From Marinomonas mediterranea MMB-1 (GTDB lineage Bacteria; Pseudomonadota; Gammaproteobacteria; Pseudomonadales; Marinomonadaceae): a stretch of DNA of 64,000 nucleotides. The notes under the pieces are model-generated. The model saw only the letters and a program-made list of their open reading frames with translations. It did not search any database and was not told the origin of the DNA. Shown one piece after another: positions 26,871 through 36,098 of this stretch. The translations under genes were made by a program, and so were the position numbers. The stretch lies in the NCBI RefSeq assembly GCF_000192865.1, contig NC_015276.1, positions 3,348,001 to 3,412,000 of the forward strand, given 5' to 3'. Numbering within the stretch: the stretch's first letter is position 1; each line of letters begins with the position of its first letter.

Positions 26871-26911
26871 AAAAAGCCACTCATGCGGATTTCCGTTATG
26901 AGTGGCTTTTT
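26871..26911. terminator. Bidirectional rho-independent terminator
   Basis: A 14-base inverted repeat (AAAAAGCCACTCAT / ATGAGTGGCTTTTT) has a 13-base loop. T-runs on both strands let it serve the DHH gene and the convergent LysE-family gene. Confidence 0.9.
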
Positions 26912-26956
26912 CATGTGATTGTTCTTATGTGACTCTTTATATGGCACTCAACGTCA

Positions 26957-27571
26957 TCATGAACTCAATACGACTTTAGTTCCGAGCACAATCAGAATAC
27001 TTCCCATTGCTCTATCAACCCAGCGAACGTTACGACGTAACCATGTCATAATAGGGCCACCAGCCAAAAGTAATGCGACGATGATGTACCAAGCGCTGTC
27101 AATAAAAACAACCGTTGCCCACATTTCTATCTGACCAAGAACGCCCATTTCAGGCTTAATAAATTGGCTAAACAATGCAATAAAAAACAACGCTAATTTA
27201 GGGTTAAGTAAAGACACAAGCAAGCCATCTCTCATTGCCATCAGATAGCTTGATACACTGGTACTCGGTTCGGTAACCTCCCCCTTCCCAGCGTATTTCA
27301 AGGCTTTGATCCCCATCCAGATCAAATAGCCTCCACCAGAGACAGACACCCAATAAAACACTTGCGGGTACTCTTGAATCAGCACCGCTAGCCCAACCAT
27401 AGAAACAATGGCCCACAGGCCAACACCAAAACCGTGAGCAATGGCAGTCGCGACACCATGCTTAGAAGACTGAGTTAGCGTGACACGTAATACAACCGCC
27501 AAACTTGGGCCAGGAGACAAGGCTCCCATAATGCAAATCATAACCAACGACAACCAACTTGCTAACGTCAT
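26957..27571 (-). CDS. LysE/RhtB family amino-acid exporter
   Basis: The product has 204 residues and is strongly hydrophobic with about six membrane helices, as in LysE/RhtB exporters. The N-terminal MICIMGALSPGPSLAVVLRV carries the conserved GPxxxxV motif of the family, and HGFGVGLWAIVSMVGLA follows. It is expected in the inner membrane as an amino-acid or metabolite exporter. It is divergent from dapA. Lysine-related export would fit that neighbour, but substrate cannot be read from sequence. Confidence 0.9.
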   Translation of the reverse strand: MTLASWLSLVMICIMGALSPGPSLAVVLRVTLTQSSKHGVATAIAHGFGVGLWAIVSMVGLAVLIQEYPQVFYWVSVSGGGYLIWMGIKALKYAGKGEVTEPSTSVSSYLMAMRDGLLVSLLNPKLALFFIALFSQFIKPEMGVLGQIEMWATVVFIDSAWYIIVALLLAGGPIMTWLRRNVRWVDRAMGSILIVLGTKVVLSS

Positions 27572-27884
27572 TCCTATTCCTCTTTATCGACAATACTCAG
27601 AGTATGTTTGGTTCGATGCAAGCATGACCAAAAAAGAGGTTGACGTAAAGCCCAAAAACCGCCACGATGTACTGACACAAACATAACCACTTTGTATTTT
27701 ATATTATGACTTTTCAACTTGTTGCATCCAAACGTAAAGGCGATAAACGTAAAGCTAAGAAGCTTTGCGGCGCTGGCGTGTGGATACGATAAGTTAAGTA
27801 TTTTCCCGGCAGCATGTTTGCTGACGGGACCTCCCTCAACAACATGCTGCTCTAACTTCAAGACAAGTTAATTAGAGGTAAAGC
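27572..27884. promoter_or_regulatory. Divergent promoter region and structured dapA leader
   Basis: This 313-bp space has no gene. Near dapA it holds three related short segments. Segment A at 27809-27818 (GCAGCATGTT) is fully complementary to segment B at 27841-27850 (AACATGCTGC). Segment A also takes part in a local hairpin at 27805-27828 (CCCG, CAGCA / TGCTG, CGGG). The eight bases AGCATGTT recur at 27882-27889 around the dapA start codon and could pair with B instead. ACCTC at 27829-27833 is complementary to the ribosome binding site GAGGT at 27875-27879. These could form mutually exclusive structures. The pairing is seen; regulation is inference. Confidence 0.45.
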
Positions 27885-28757
27885 ATGTTTCAAGGCGCAA
27901 TCACTGCACTAATCACACCTTTTAGCAACAATGAGCTGGACGAAGCCGCTCTGCGACGAATTGTACGCTGGCAAATTGATCAGGGCATTGATGGTCTGGT
28001 TCCCGTAGGTACTACTGGCGAATCACCCGTTCTGACAGAGCACGAGCATAAACGTGTGATTGAAATTACCGTTGAAGAAGCAAATAAAGCGATCCCTATC
28101 TTAGCGGGAGCAGGCTCCAACAATCCAGCAGAAGCCGTGATTTACGCTCGCCATGCCGAAAAGGCTGGAGCGGACGCTACGCTTCAAGTAGCAGGGTACT
28201 ACAACAGACCAAATCAAGAAGGCCTGTATGCCCATTTTGAGCACGTACACAATAACTCGGCACTGCCTATTGTGCTGTACAACATTCCACCTAGAACAAT
28301 CGTTGGGTTAGACGTGGATACGGTTGCAAAACTCGCTCAACTAGAACGCGTTATCGGTATTAAAGATGCGACTGGCGACTTAACTCGCCCTATTCAGGAA
28401 AGAGCATTAATCTCAAAACCATTTTCTTTCTTAAGCGGTGATGACGTCACGGCAGTTGCTTATAACGTCGGGGGCGGTAATGGCTGTATCTCAGTAACGG
28501 CGAATGTCGCACCAAAGCAAACGGTCGAACTACACAACTTGTGCCGAGAAGGGAAATTTAGCGAGGCGGCAATATTGCAAGATAAGTTATTTTCGCTACA
28601 TAAAGCACTGTTCTTAGAGCCAAACCCAACTGGCGCAAAATACGCATTATCACTATTGGGACTGTGTTCAGAAGAGTGTCGTCTACCGATGATACCATTA
28701 AGCGAGACGACGAAACGCGCCATTAAAGAAGCAATGACTTCGCTCGAACTTATCTAG
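27885..28757 (+). CDS. dapA: 4-hydroxy-tetrahydrodipicolinate synthase family (DapA)
   Basis: The product has 290 residues, the usual DapA length. Active-site elements are present: GTTGESPVL (Thr pair), YNIPPRT (catalytic Tyr and carboxylate-binding Arg) and GIKDATGD (Schiff-base Lys). The enzyme condenses pyruvate and aspartate semialdehyde on the way to diaminopimelate and lysine. AGAGGT lies before the ATG. It is monocistronic, with a terminator at 28782-28816. No bamC-type lipoprotein gene follows, unlike many gammaproteobacterial dapA loci, so this could be a second DHDPS paralogue; related aldolases of the same family cannot be fully excluded. Confidence 0.85.
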   Translation: MFQGAITALITPFSNNELDEAALRRIVRWQIDQGIDGLVPVGTTGESPVLTEHEHKRVIEITVEEANKAIPILAGAGSNNPAEAVIYARHAEKAGADATLQVAGYYNRPNQEGLYAHFEHVHNNSALPIVLYNIPPRTIVGLDVDTVAKLAQLERVIGIKDATGDLTRPIQERALISKPFSFLSGDDVTAVAYNVGGGNGCISVTANVAPKQTVELHNLCREGKFSEAAILQDKLFSLHKALFLEPNPTGAKYALSLLGLCSEECRLPMIPLSETTKRAIKEAMTSLELI

Positions 28758-28781
28758 GACTTTTCGAGAACTTCTCAATAG

Positions 28782-28816
28782 AAGCGCCCTGAGCTCAATA
28801 TTGATTCAGGGCGCTT
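28782..28816. terminator. Rho-independent terminator after dapA
   Basis: An 11-base perfect inverted repeat (AAGCGCCCTGA / TCAGGGCGCTT) with a 13-base loop lies between the convergent dapA and the GGDEF-EAL gene. The T-run is short, so efficiency is uncertain. Confidence 0.7.
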
Positions 28817-28852
28817 TAACCAACTAGCATTTTGATACGCCTACAAATATGT

Positions 28853-31363
28853 CTACGAGATTTGGGTCTGGTGCGCAGCAATGCCGTCATCCTGCAAGAA
28901 TGCCGCTTCAAAGTTCGTTGCACTCATGGGTCTGCCAAAAAGGTAGCCTTGAACAATTCTAACGCCAATCGACGCCAGCCAATCGGCTTGCGGTTTCGTT
29001 TCGACCCCTTCGGCAACCACATCCATTTTTAAATTTTGAGCCATCGAGACAATGGTTTTAATCAGAATATCATCTGCTTCATTTTTATTGATATTGTTTA
29101 CGAAAGAGCGGTCAATTTTTAACGTATCAATAGGATACTTAGATAAGTAGCCGAGTGAAGAGTAGCCCGTTCCAAAGTCATCGAGCGCAATAGAAAAACC
29201 AAGCGCCTTAAAGTCTCTAAATATGAGAGGCAGTTGGTCATGATGCTCTAGCAACACGCCTTCGGTTACCTCTATTTGAATCGCTTTTGGCGTCAGTTTA
29301 TGCGATTCGATGATGTCTACGACCTTATCTAGTAATTTTTCATACTTAAATTGCAAACCAGAAAAGTTGACCGCAATTTTTCCGCCAGTATCAGTGAGCT
29401 GCTGCCACTTTTCCAGCTGACCGCAAACCATGTCCAGCATCATCATATCGACCTCTTCGACCAAGCCCATTTCTTCAAGCACGGGAATAAAGTCAAATGG
29501 CGGAACAAGCCCTTTTTCAGGATGGTTCCACCGAACTAACGCTTCTGCTCCCAATACCTCTCGTGTTTGTAGGTCAAACTTCGGTTGATAATACGGAATA
29601 AACTCTTTGTTCTTGAGTGCACGTCGCAGATCATTTCGCATTTGAAGACGTTCTTGAGCTTGCTTGGTCAACTCAGGGGTATAAAAACGAACCGATCCGC
29701 GTTGCTCATGCTTCGCCGCGTACAAAGCGGAGTCTGCGTAACGAACCAAACTGTCAAGCTCAAACGCATCGTCTGGATATAAACAGGCGCCTGTACTAAT
29801 TGATATCGGCATTTCTTTGCGACCAATCAAGACCGGAAGAGAAAGCTCTCCGCTAATGTTCGTCGCCATGCACACAAACTCTTCGCGGTCTGGGATAGTG
29901 GGAAGCATGGCGGCAAATTCATCACCCCCCAGTCGAGCAATAATCGCATTTTTCGGAAGGATATCTCGTAACCGATTGGAAATACTTTTTAGAATAAGGT
30001 CACCGTATTCGTAACCTAAACTGTCATTAACGCCTTTAAAGTGATCCAGCCCAAATACTAGTAACCCAAGTTTCATAGCAGAGGCTTTACTGTTACTTAT
30101 CAAACGCTTTCTCACGTCATTCAGAAAAGTCGCTCTATTTGGCAATCCAGTTAGTGAATCATGATAGGACAAATAGCGTACTTGCTCTTGATAACGCTTC
30201 ACTTCAGACATGTCTTTGCAAACCGCAAGCACAGAAACCAGCTCATCGCGGTCATTAAATTCAGGCGTCAAACTCACTATACAATTCATCGGACCTGAAG
30301 TACTGGGGATCTCCCGCTCAATCTCGACACTCGTCCCCGTCTTAAGCACTTGTCGCATACTTTCATCAATCGGAGATTCGGCGAGCGTGGCAACTTCCTC
30401 AAGTTTAGTATAAATATGCTTTTCTATATCGGTAAAACTCAGTCCTAGGAAGTGGATAAATGGAGTCCCAGAAAGCCGCTCTAATACAGGGTTTGCGTAA
30501 AGGAGACGACAGTGATCATCAAATCGTGCAATTAAATCTGGAGAGTTTTCAACTAAACTGCGGAATCGTGACTCACTCTGACGCATTTGCTCCGCTGAAC
30601 GTTTCTTTTCCGTTACGTCCCGACCAATTAGAATCACCGACTCAACTTCTTCGTCTTTATTCAACTCAGGAATGCCATGCAAATCAAAAATGATTCGACT
30701 ACCATCTGGAGTGCTGTGGTTTAGCTCCCCTGCTTTGAACTCTCCCGTTTTAACAATGTCTGCGACAAATTCCTGCAAATAGCTCGCCGCAACCCCAACA
30801 CCAGAATATTCCTTGGGAGTGCGCCCGATGACATTCTTTACCTCAACACCCGTGACCGTTTCAAATGCTTTATTGGCATACATTCGCCTGCCAAGACAGT
30901 CATAGCGGATAATTACATCTGGAGAATGTTCTGCCACATTTTCAAACAATAGAACCGATTCTAGCTTGCGCTCAATGTCGGTCGTGACATCTTTAATACT
31001 TAACTGAAGCAAGCACCTTTCTTCGTGTCCAGACGTTTCAAACGGTATATACATCAAGTTGAGCGTAGGCTTACCTAACCCATTTAAGGTCAACTGTTGA
31101 TCAAATAAACAATCTCTAAGGCTTTCCTCAAACATTTTAACGCTCTGCTCATACTCGTGAGAAAAGCATGCAGCTAATTTAACGGGGTTACTTAACGTAG
31201 GAAGGGACAACATACTATGAGCAGAACGACTCGCCCACGTCACCATATAGTCACCTAAATTCGGAGCAAGCAGCAGATACGCTTCATCTTTCAAGTCAAA
31301 AGAATGCTTAAGCTTTTCAAGATCAGCGTCAGACTCAATAACGAATGGGTATAAACTCCCCAA
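28853..31363 (-). CDS. PAS-PAS-GGDEF-EAL cyclic-di-GMP signalling protein
   Basis: The product has 836 residues. After an N-terminal region without a recognised domain, two PAS domains lie at about 145-260 and 270-385 (AEHSPDVIIRYD, VENSPDLIARFD). A GGDEF domain at ~395-560 has an intact RLGGDEFAAML active site, and an EAL domain at ~575-825 has GAEALVRW, DDFGTGYSSL and KIDRSFV intact. Both c-di-GMP synthesis and hydrolysis are therefore possible, with hydrolysis perhaps dominant as is frequent in such hybrids. No membrane segment is seen, so it is probably a cytosolic sensor. It is monocistronic. Confidence 0.93.
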   Translation of the reverse strand: MGSLYPFVIESDADLEKLKHSFDLKDEAYLLLAPNLGDYMVTWASRSAHSMLSLPTLSNPVKLAACFSHEYEQSVKMFEESLRDCLFDQQLTLNGLGKPTLNLMYIPFETSGHEERCLLQLSIKDVTTDIERKLESVLLFENVAEHSPDVIIRYDCLGRRMYANKAFETVTGVEVKNVIGRTPKEYSGVGVAASYLQEFVADIVKTGEFKAGELNHSTPDGSRIIFDLHGIPELNKDEEVESVILIGRDVTEKKRSAEQMRQSESRFRSLVENSPDLIARFDDHCRLLYANPVLERLSGTPFIHFLGLSFTDIEKHIYTKLEEVATLAESPIDESMRQVLKTGTSVEIEREIPSTSGPMNCIVSLTPEFNDRDELVSVLAVCKDMSEVKRYQEQVRYLSYHDSLTGLPNRATFLNDVRKRLISNSKASAMKLGLLVFGLDHFKGVNDSLGYEYGDLILKSISNRLRDILPKNAIIARLGGDEFAAMLPTIPDREEFVCMATNISGELSLPVLIGRKEMPISISTGACLYPDDAFELDSLVRYADSALYAAKHEQRGSVRFYTPELTKQAQERLQMRNDLRRALKNKEFIPYYQPKFDLQTREVLGAEALVRWNHPEKGLVPPFDFIPVLEEMGLVEEVDMMMLDMVCGQLEKWQQLTDTGGKIAVNFSGLQFKYEKLLDKVVDIIESHKLTPKAIQIEVTEGVLLEHHDQLPLIFRDFKALGFSIALDDFGTGYSSLGYLSKYPIDTLKIDRSFVNNINKNEADDILIKTIVSMAQNLKMDVVAEGVETKPQADWLASIGVRIVQGYLFGRPMSATNFEAAFLQDDGIAAHQTQIS

Positions 31364-31705
31364 AATACACCTCCAAAAAAGCGCAGTACGTGTTACGTCG
31401 CATTTCCTTATGGTGAACAGAACGACAGATTAACTATTCAAAAAAACCAAAAATACGAATAAATCCAAGGAAGGCCAATATCCGCTACTTCAATTTAAAT
31501 AGGTAGACGCATCAAAGCCGTATTAGTGAAAATACAGCAATGAACGTCGTAAAATTTGCCTGCATACCTTCAACTAAGAAGAGTATAGAAGTGATATGAA
31601 AATTATTCTGTTTTAGAGGTGAAGCAAAATGTAGCAAGTCGTAAACTAATTGAGGGATTACTGTTACAGACTCTGCTTGATAACGACAAATATCTTAGCT
31701 AAACA
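31364..31705. other. Intergenic space, no gene seen
   Basis: About 340 bp lie between the nadE terminator and the start of the GGDEF-EAL gene, which reads away on the minus strand. The only in-frame ATG stretches are a few codons long. It should contain the GGDEF-EAL promoter. I see no repeat or RNA structure that I can defend. Confidence 0.5.
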
Positions 31706-31730
31706 AGCGTCGAAGCAATACTTCGACGCT
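31706..31730 (-). terminator. Rho-independent terminator of nadE
   Basis: A 10-bp perfect stem (AGCGTCGAAG / CTTCGACGCT) with a 5-base loop lies 20 bp after the nadE stop. On the minus strand it is followed by TGTTT, a weak T-run. Confidence 0.7.
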
Positions 31731-31750
31731 ATAAAAAAGACGCGATCTTG

Positions 31751-33388
31751 TTAATCGCCAATATGCCAACCGTTCGTAATCGGGTAACGACGATCACGTC
31801 CGAATCCACGTTCAGTAAGCCGAACGCCCGTTGGAGCTTGTCGGCGCTTGTACTCATTGAGGTCAACCAATCGCAGCACCCTATAAACCGTTTCCCGATC
31901 AAATTGCCCAATTTCAAGAATGGCTTCAGCACTCATGTCTCTTTCAATGTACAAATGTAAGATTTCATCCAATTCATCGTAACTAGGCAATGAATCTTCA
32001 TCAATTTGATCTGGCGCTAACTCAGCAGAAGGCGGGCGGGTGATAACGCGCTCGGGAATGACATACCCTAACGTATTTCGATAACGGCACAGCTTAAATA
32101 CCAGTGTTTTAAAGACATCTTTTAAGACTGAATAGCCACCGACCATATCACCGTAAAGCGTCGCATAGCCAACCGCCATCTCACTTTTGTTGCCGGTGGT
32201 CAATACCATATAACCCTTTTTATTGGAAATAGCCATCAGGGTGACACCACGTGTTCGTGCCTGAAGATTTTCTTCTGTCGTGTCTTTCGCGTAACCTTCG
32301 AACTCTGGCGCGAGCGTTTCCATAAATGCGGTAACCATTGGCTCAATAGGCAATACGCTGTAATTTACACCCAGCAATGTCGCTTCTTCTTCCGCATCTT
32401 CGAGGCTCATTGAAGACGTATAGGTATAAGGCATCATAACGGCTTGGACTCGATCAGCGCCAATCGCGTCTACCGCAACGGCCAACGACAACGCAGAATC
32501 AATCCCTCCGCTTAACCCCAGTACAATACCTTTAAAGCGATTTTTCTCTATATAGTCTCGAAGCCCAAGTACCATTGCTTGGTATACGCTTTCTTCGATA
32601 CTAAGCGCAGGGGCGACCGTGCTGGCTAGAGGTATTACTTTTTGCGTTCGAGTCTCTTCAACACTGAAGTCGACGGTGTAAATACCCGACTCAAACCACG
32701 GTGCCTGTGCTATTTTTTGGCCTTGAGCGTTAACCACAAATGAACCGCCTTCATACACCAACTCGTCTTGAGCGCCCATGTAGTTCACAAATACGATAGG
32801 CAACTGTGTTTCAACCGCTCTTTGGTGCAATAACTGTTCGCGAACACCCATCTTTTCGATATGGAAAGGCGACGCACTCAAATTGATGATCAGCTCGGCT
32901 CCGGCTTCTTGAGCTTGAAGGCTTGGTTCAGGGTGCCAAATATCTTCACAAATACTCAGGCCAACTTTGACATTTTTAACATCAACGATAAGAGGTTCTG
33001 TCCCCTCTTCGAAATAGCGCTTGTCGTCAAAGACTTTAAAATTGGGAAGCTTTTGCTTAGCGTATTCTCCCAGCATACGACCTTGGTGAAACACACCAGC
33101 GCAATTGAATAAATCGCCATCAATTCGACGTGGATACCCAACTACGACATAAATGTCATGCACTTCATTTAGAATAGTCTGAATAGAATCTTCTATTCGA
33201 CTGTCTAAACTAGGTCGAAGTAGTAGATCTTCGGGCGGGTAACCCGTTAAAGTAAGCTCTGGAAATACAACAACATCTGCTTGATGATGATCGCGTGCTT
33301 CATGCGCAGCTTTGATTACAGACTCTGTGTTATTCTTTATATCACCGACCAGCATATCAAGCTGGGCCATTGCAACTCTAAGGGTCAT
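31751..33388 (-). CDS. nadE: Glutamine-dependent NAD+ synthetase
   Basis: The product has 545 residues with two domains. The N-terminal nitrilase-type glutaminase at ~1-260 shows its catalytic triad: Glu in FPELTLTGYPPEDLL, Lys in KQKLPNFKVFDD and Cys in SICEDIWHPEP. The C-terminal NAD synthase domain has the PP-loop GLSGGIDSALSLAVA and the later TTGNKSEMAVGYATLYGDM. It makes NAD+ from nicotinic acid adenine dinucleotide with glutamine as nitrogen donor. It stands alone, with a terminator just after it and a divergent PP0621-type gene upstream. Confidence 0.95.
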   Translation of the reverse strand: MTLRVAMAQLDMLVGDIKNNTESVIKAAHEARDHHQADVVVFPELTLTGYPPEDLLLRPSLDSRIEDSIQTILNEVHDIYVVVGYPRRIDGDLFNCAGVFHQGRMLGEYAKQKLPNFKVFDDKRYFEEGTEPLIVDVKNVKVGLSICEDIWHPEPSLQAQEAGAELIINLSASPFHIEKMGVREQLLHQRAVETQLPIVFVNYMGAQDELVYEGGSFVVNAQGQKIAQAPWFESGIYTVDFSVEETRTQKVIPLASTVAPALSIEESVYQAMVLGLRDYIEKNRFKGIVLGLSGGIDSALSLAVAVDAIGADRVQAVMMPYTYTSSMSLEDAEEEATLLGVNYSVLPIEPMVTAFMETLAPEFEGYAKDTTEENLQARTRGVTLMAISNKKGYMVLTTGNKSEMAVGYATLYGDMVGGYSVLKDVFKTLVFKLCRYRNTLGYVIPERVITRPPSAELAPDQIDEDSLPSYDELDEILHLYIERDMSAEAILEIGQFDRETVYRVLRLVDLNEYKRRQAPTGVRLTERGFGRDRRYPITNGWHIGD

Positions 33389-33461
33389 GTTGTGGTTACT
33401 CGTTACACTTTATTAAACCAAGGCTATATTGTCGTGGAATTGCCTAAGTAAGGTAAAGCTT

Positions 33462-33707
33462 ATGATCGTACGTTTAATACTTTTTCTTCTGATTTTCTTT
33501 ATTGGTTGGACAATATATCGCCAAGTAAGCCAATATTTGAGTAAACAGAAGACGCGAAATGCTAAAAACAGTCAGTCGAAACCCGGTGAAAAAATGACGC
33601 CATGCGCACATTGCGGAACCTATGTCCCTGAATCGGAGTCAATTAAGGACACTCAAGGCAATCGTTTTTGCTCTCAGGGCCATTTAAAACAATTTCAAAA
33701 GGGTTAA
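33462..33707 (+). CDS. PP0621-type small membrane-anchored zinc-binding protein
   Basis: The product has 81 residues when started at MIVRLILF, preceded by an AAGGT site; a longer start is possible but lacks one. It has one N-terminal membrane helix, a short basic linker and a C-terminal CAHCGTYVPESE..FCSQGHL motif with three Cys and a His as likely zinc ligands. This matches the conserved PP0621 family of unknown function. In many gammaproteobacteria it is found beside the pilin sensor genes pilS/pilR; here it sits next to a minor pilin cluster, with which it is convergent. Confidence 0.75.
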   Translation: MIVRLILFLLIFFIGWTIYRQVSQYLSKQKTRNAKNSQSKPGEKMTPCAHCGTYVPESESIKDTQGNRFCSQGHLKQFQKG

Positions 33708-33735
33708 TGAAAACATCATCCCCTTAAAATCGGGT

Positions 33736-34152
33736 TCACCGGATCACAATCCGCGCACTGCCTAATTGTGTGCGGTTTTTCTGCCAGAAACAACGTGTTG
33801 TGTGTTTATCCTGTGTTATGCATACACGCGTTAAACGATCGCCATTTTCATTGACAATATAATGGCTTGTAAACCAATAGCGCCTACCAAATAGAGACTC
33901 TTGCTTCCAATTCACCGTCGTAAGAGGACAAAACGACACACACTCACTTAACTGGGAGGGCCGCTGAAAAAGTACATCACGTTCAATTCCACCAGCCTCA
34001 TTTGATAACCCCCTCGTATCAGCCGCCGCGTTTTTCATAAGCAACATACGTTTATCTAAAATTTCATGATAATGCGCCACCAATACGGCTGAAAAGATGA
34101 CCGTAATGACAATAGCGGGCGCTGAAAACCAACCTCTTTGTGCTCGTTTCAT
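33736..34152 (-). CDS. Small pilin-cluster protein with non-canonical N-terminus
   Basis: The product has 138 residues and is the last gene of a four-gene minor pilin set. The N-terminus MKRAQRG is followed by a hydrophobic helix (WFSAPAIVITVIFSAVLVAH), as in prepilins with Gly at -1. The position-5 residue is Pro, not the Glu needed by most pilins, and this recalls tip pseudopilins. The rest has four Cys that could form disulfides outside the membrane. It lies 7 bp after the PilW-like gene. It may be the analogue of the DUF2509 (YgdB) member of the E. coli ppdA-ppdB-ygdB-ppdC cluster, by position only. Confidence 0.6.
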   Translation of the reverse strand: MKRAQRGWFSAPAIVITVIFSAVLVAHYHEILDKRMLLMKNAAADTRGLSNEAGGIERDVLFQRPSQLSECVSFCPLTTVNWKQESLFGRRYWFTSHYIVNENGDRLTRVCITQDKHTTRCFWQKNRTQLGSARIVIR

Positions 34153-34159
34153 AACGCTC

Positions 34160-35086
34160 CTATTTCACACCTAATTCAAGCAAGTAGCCAGCAACGCTCT
34201 CGCATGATGGATCATAGGACCATCTCTTCTCTCTGAAGTTGGTATAGTGGACGACTGTGCTAGAACCCGAGCCAACATGAGAAGTAGGCGCTGTAACCAA
34301 CGTCGAGCAGTGAGTAAAGCGATAAACATATTCCACCCAAATCCCAATTACTTGGCTCGACATTACTGCTCCGTATTCAGTTGAAATTGCATCCGCATTA
34401 CCATCTCCGTCTGTATCCAGCAGTGGATAAAACGCGATATGCTCAACGCCCGACTCTATCTCTTGAGCGGCTCGCTCCAACTCTGACTTTTTCCAAAGTC
34501 CATTCCTCCCAGCTTGTCCGAAAGCCACATACCATAACGTAGGCTCACTTGAAGCTATTAGCCCACTGGTTTCGATTAATTCGGACGGAAGGGTAATGTT
34601 GAAACGACCATCATGATTAAGGGAAGTATTGACTGAGAAAGACCTTGAACATTGATCCAATTGAAAGGTATTAATTTGATTGATACTGCAACCCGAGAAT
34701 TGGCCGACTAGGTGGCTCCCTGTTTGATGGTACTCTGCAACACACTCACCGAGACGCAGCCCTTTTAACCAATCAGAACCCGAAGCGAACGCTCTATTAG
34801 AAAGTGGGGCATTGAACTCATTACCGATCACAATCGATCTTGGTACACCTGAACAGCCAAATTTTCCGATGCTCTGCCATTGAGCTTCAAACTGGCTTTC
34901 CAGGATTCTTCGCTTCTGAGCCTTATTTAAGACATCTTGCTGATGAGACTGAGTTCGAACTAACCACTGCTGAACAGGAATTAAGATTGACAGACATAGA
35001 CCTAAGATGGCGCAGGCCGTCAACACTTCAATCAACAAAAAGCCATTTACTGTCGCTTTTATTGCGCCTCTTGCCGAACATCTCAT
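34160..35086 (-). CDS. PilW/PpdB-like minor pilin
   Basis: The product has 308 residues from MRCSARGAIKATV. This start gives an ATGA overlap with the upstream pilin gene. The prepilin site is NG|FLLIEVLTACAILGL, with Glu at position 5, followed by the hydrophobic assembly helix. The large C-terminal domain contains LLDTDGDGNADAIS, a calcium-loop-like acidic stretch typical of PilW-like proteins. It probably helps prime type IV pilus or secretion pseudopilus assembly. No major pilin or assembly ATPase is in the window. Confidence 0.8.
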   Translation of the reverse strand: MRCSARGAIKATVNGFLLIEVLTACAILGLCLSILIPVQQWLVRTQSHQQDVLNKAQKRRILESQFEAQWQSIGKFGCSGVPRSIVIGNEFNAPLSNRAFASGSDWLKGLRLGECVAEYHQTGSHLVGQFSGCSINQINTFQLDQCSRSFSVNTSLNHDGRFNITLPSELIETSGLIASSEPTLWYVAFGQAGRNGLWKKSELERAAQEIESGVEHIAFYPLLDTDGDGNADAISTEYGAVMSSQVIGIWVEYVYRFTHCSTLVTAPTSHVGSGSSTVVHYTNFREKRWSYDPSCESVAGYLLELGVK

Positions 35087-35406
35087 TGCCTGCTTGCCTT
35101 CTCTGCCCATGCTCTAAAAAGTGTCCCTGTACACATAGAGCATCGAGGAAATGACGTAGACTCACTCGATGGCACGCCCTCCGCTTTTGTCGAAGGAAAA
35201 CTCGTAATCAACTCATTCCCTGTTATTTGAAGATAACGTCTTTTAAAGTGGTTCTGGCTAATTTGAGACTGCTGCAATACAAGTTCATTAATTTGATCAC
35301 TGCTGTTTGAAACCAAAGGTCTCGAAAAATGGAGTAAAAAAGCAATGACCATCATGCTAAGTACCATCTCAAGCAACACCCATCCTTGGTAATCGCGCTT
35401 TAACAT
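35083..35406 (-). CDS. Minor pilin (PilV/PpdA-like prepilin)
   Basis: The product has 107 residues. The short leader MLKRDYQG precedes WVLLEMVLSMMVIAFLLHF, giving a canonical prepilin peptidase site (Gly at -1, Glu at +5). The remainder is short, with two Cys near the C-terminus (CSMCTG). It overlaps the FimT-like gene by 7 bp and the PilW-like gene by 4 bp, which marks tight translational coupling. The subfamily is uncertain because the globular part is small. Confidence 0.72.
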   Translation of the reverse strand: MLKRDYQGWVLLEMVLSMMVIAFLLHFSRPLVSNSSDQINELVLQQSQISQNHFKRRYLQITGNELITSFPSTKAEGVPSSESTSFPRCSMCTGTLFRAWAEKASRQ

Positions 35407-35900
35407 GCGCCACCCGCTATAAAGGCAGGGTCTTCATACGCTCTGCCCGCCTTGTTGATTACGACACGCATCTGTTGAATACCTTTGAAACAAAAGTAGA
35501 AAGAGCCATTTTGGAAATTAGATATACCAGTTGGCAAGAACGAAATAGCCGTCTTACGAGCAGGAAAACCTCGCCAAACAAGGTCAATTAACTCTGGAAA
35601 TGCCCATGTTTGATAAGGCGTCGAGTGACCACTTTGAAGCAGTGAAATACCGTCCGACCAGCGACCATTGCAGGACACTCCACCGCATAATTGAACAGGA
35701 GAATCAGAACGAATGGCTAAAGATCGCGACGTCGCGATGGCCGTCTGTAATTGGCGATTTGCTTGATGCAGTTGCTGCCTATCAGACCATGAATGGTAAT
35801 AAGACAAGACACTGGACGTGGCATTTGAAGCCGCCAACAAAGAAAGAATAAGAAGCACGCAAAGTACTTCCCAAAGGCTAAATGCCTTTTGTAGATTCAT
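35400..35900 (-). CDS. FimT/GspH-like minor pilin
   Basis: The product has 166 residues. The start at MNLQKAFSLWEVL is chosen because an AAGGAGG site lies just upstream; a longer in-frame start would add 15 residues. The prepilin site is KA|FSLWEVLCVLLILSLL, with Ala at -1 and Glu at +5. The C-terminal domain (ISFLPTGISNFQNGSFYFC) has the GspH/FimT beta fold pattern. It is the first of the four pilin genes and probably forms part of the tip complex initiating type IV pilus assembly. Confidence 0.8.
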   Translation of the reverse strand: MNLQKAFSLWEVLCVLLILSLLAASNATSSVLSYYHSWSDRQQLHQANRQLQTAIATSRSLAIRSDSPVQLCGGVSCNGRWSDGISLLQSGHSTPYQTWAFPELIDLVWRGFPARKTAISFLPTGISNFQNGSFYFCFKGIQQMRVVINKAGRAYEDPAFIAGGAC

Positions 35901-36098
35901 GGAAACCTCCTTGTCTCCATTAAATAGATAGAAACCCTTTAGCAAGAAACTCGCAAAGAGTAATTTCTTACATTGTACTGATTTAAATCTTAATCATTTA
36001 GATCTTACTCCTTTAGACCTTACTCGTTTAAAGCACACATAATTGAACTATTTTAACCGAGAGAATAAGTCCCTTCCTTTACGCTATTTCAAATCAGT

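Noticed and set aside
27574..27861. Minus-strand frame of 95 residues between the LysE-family gene and dapA
   Set aside because: The composition is not protein-like, it has no recognisable start signal, and it covers the structured dapA leader and the divergent promoters.
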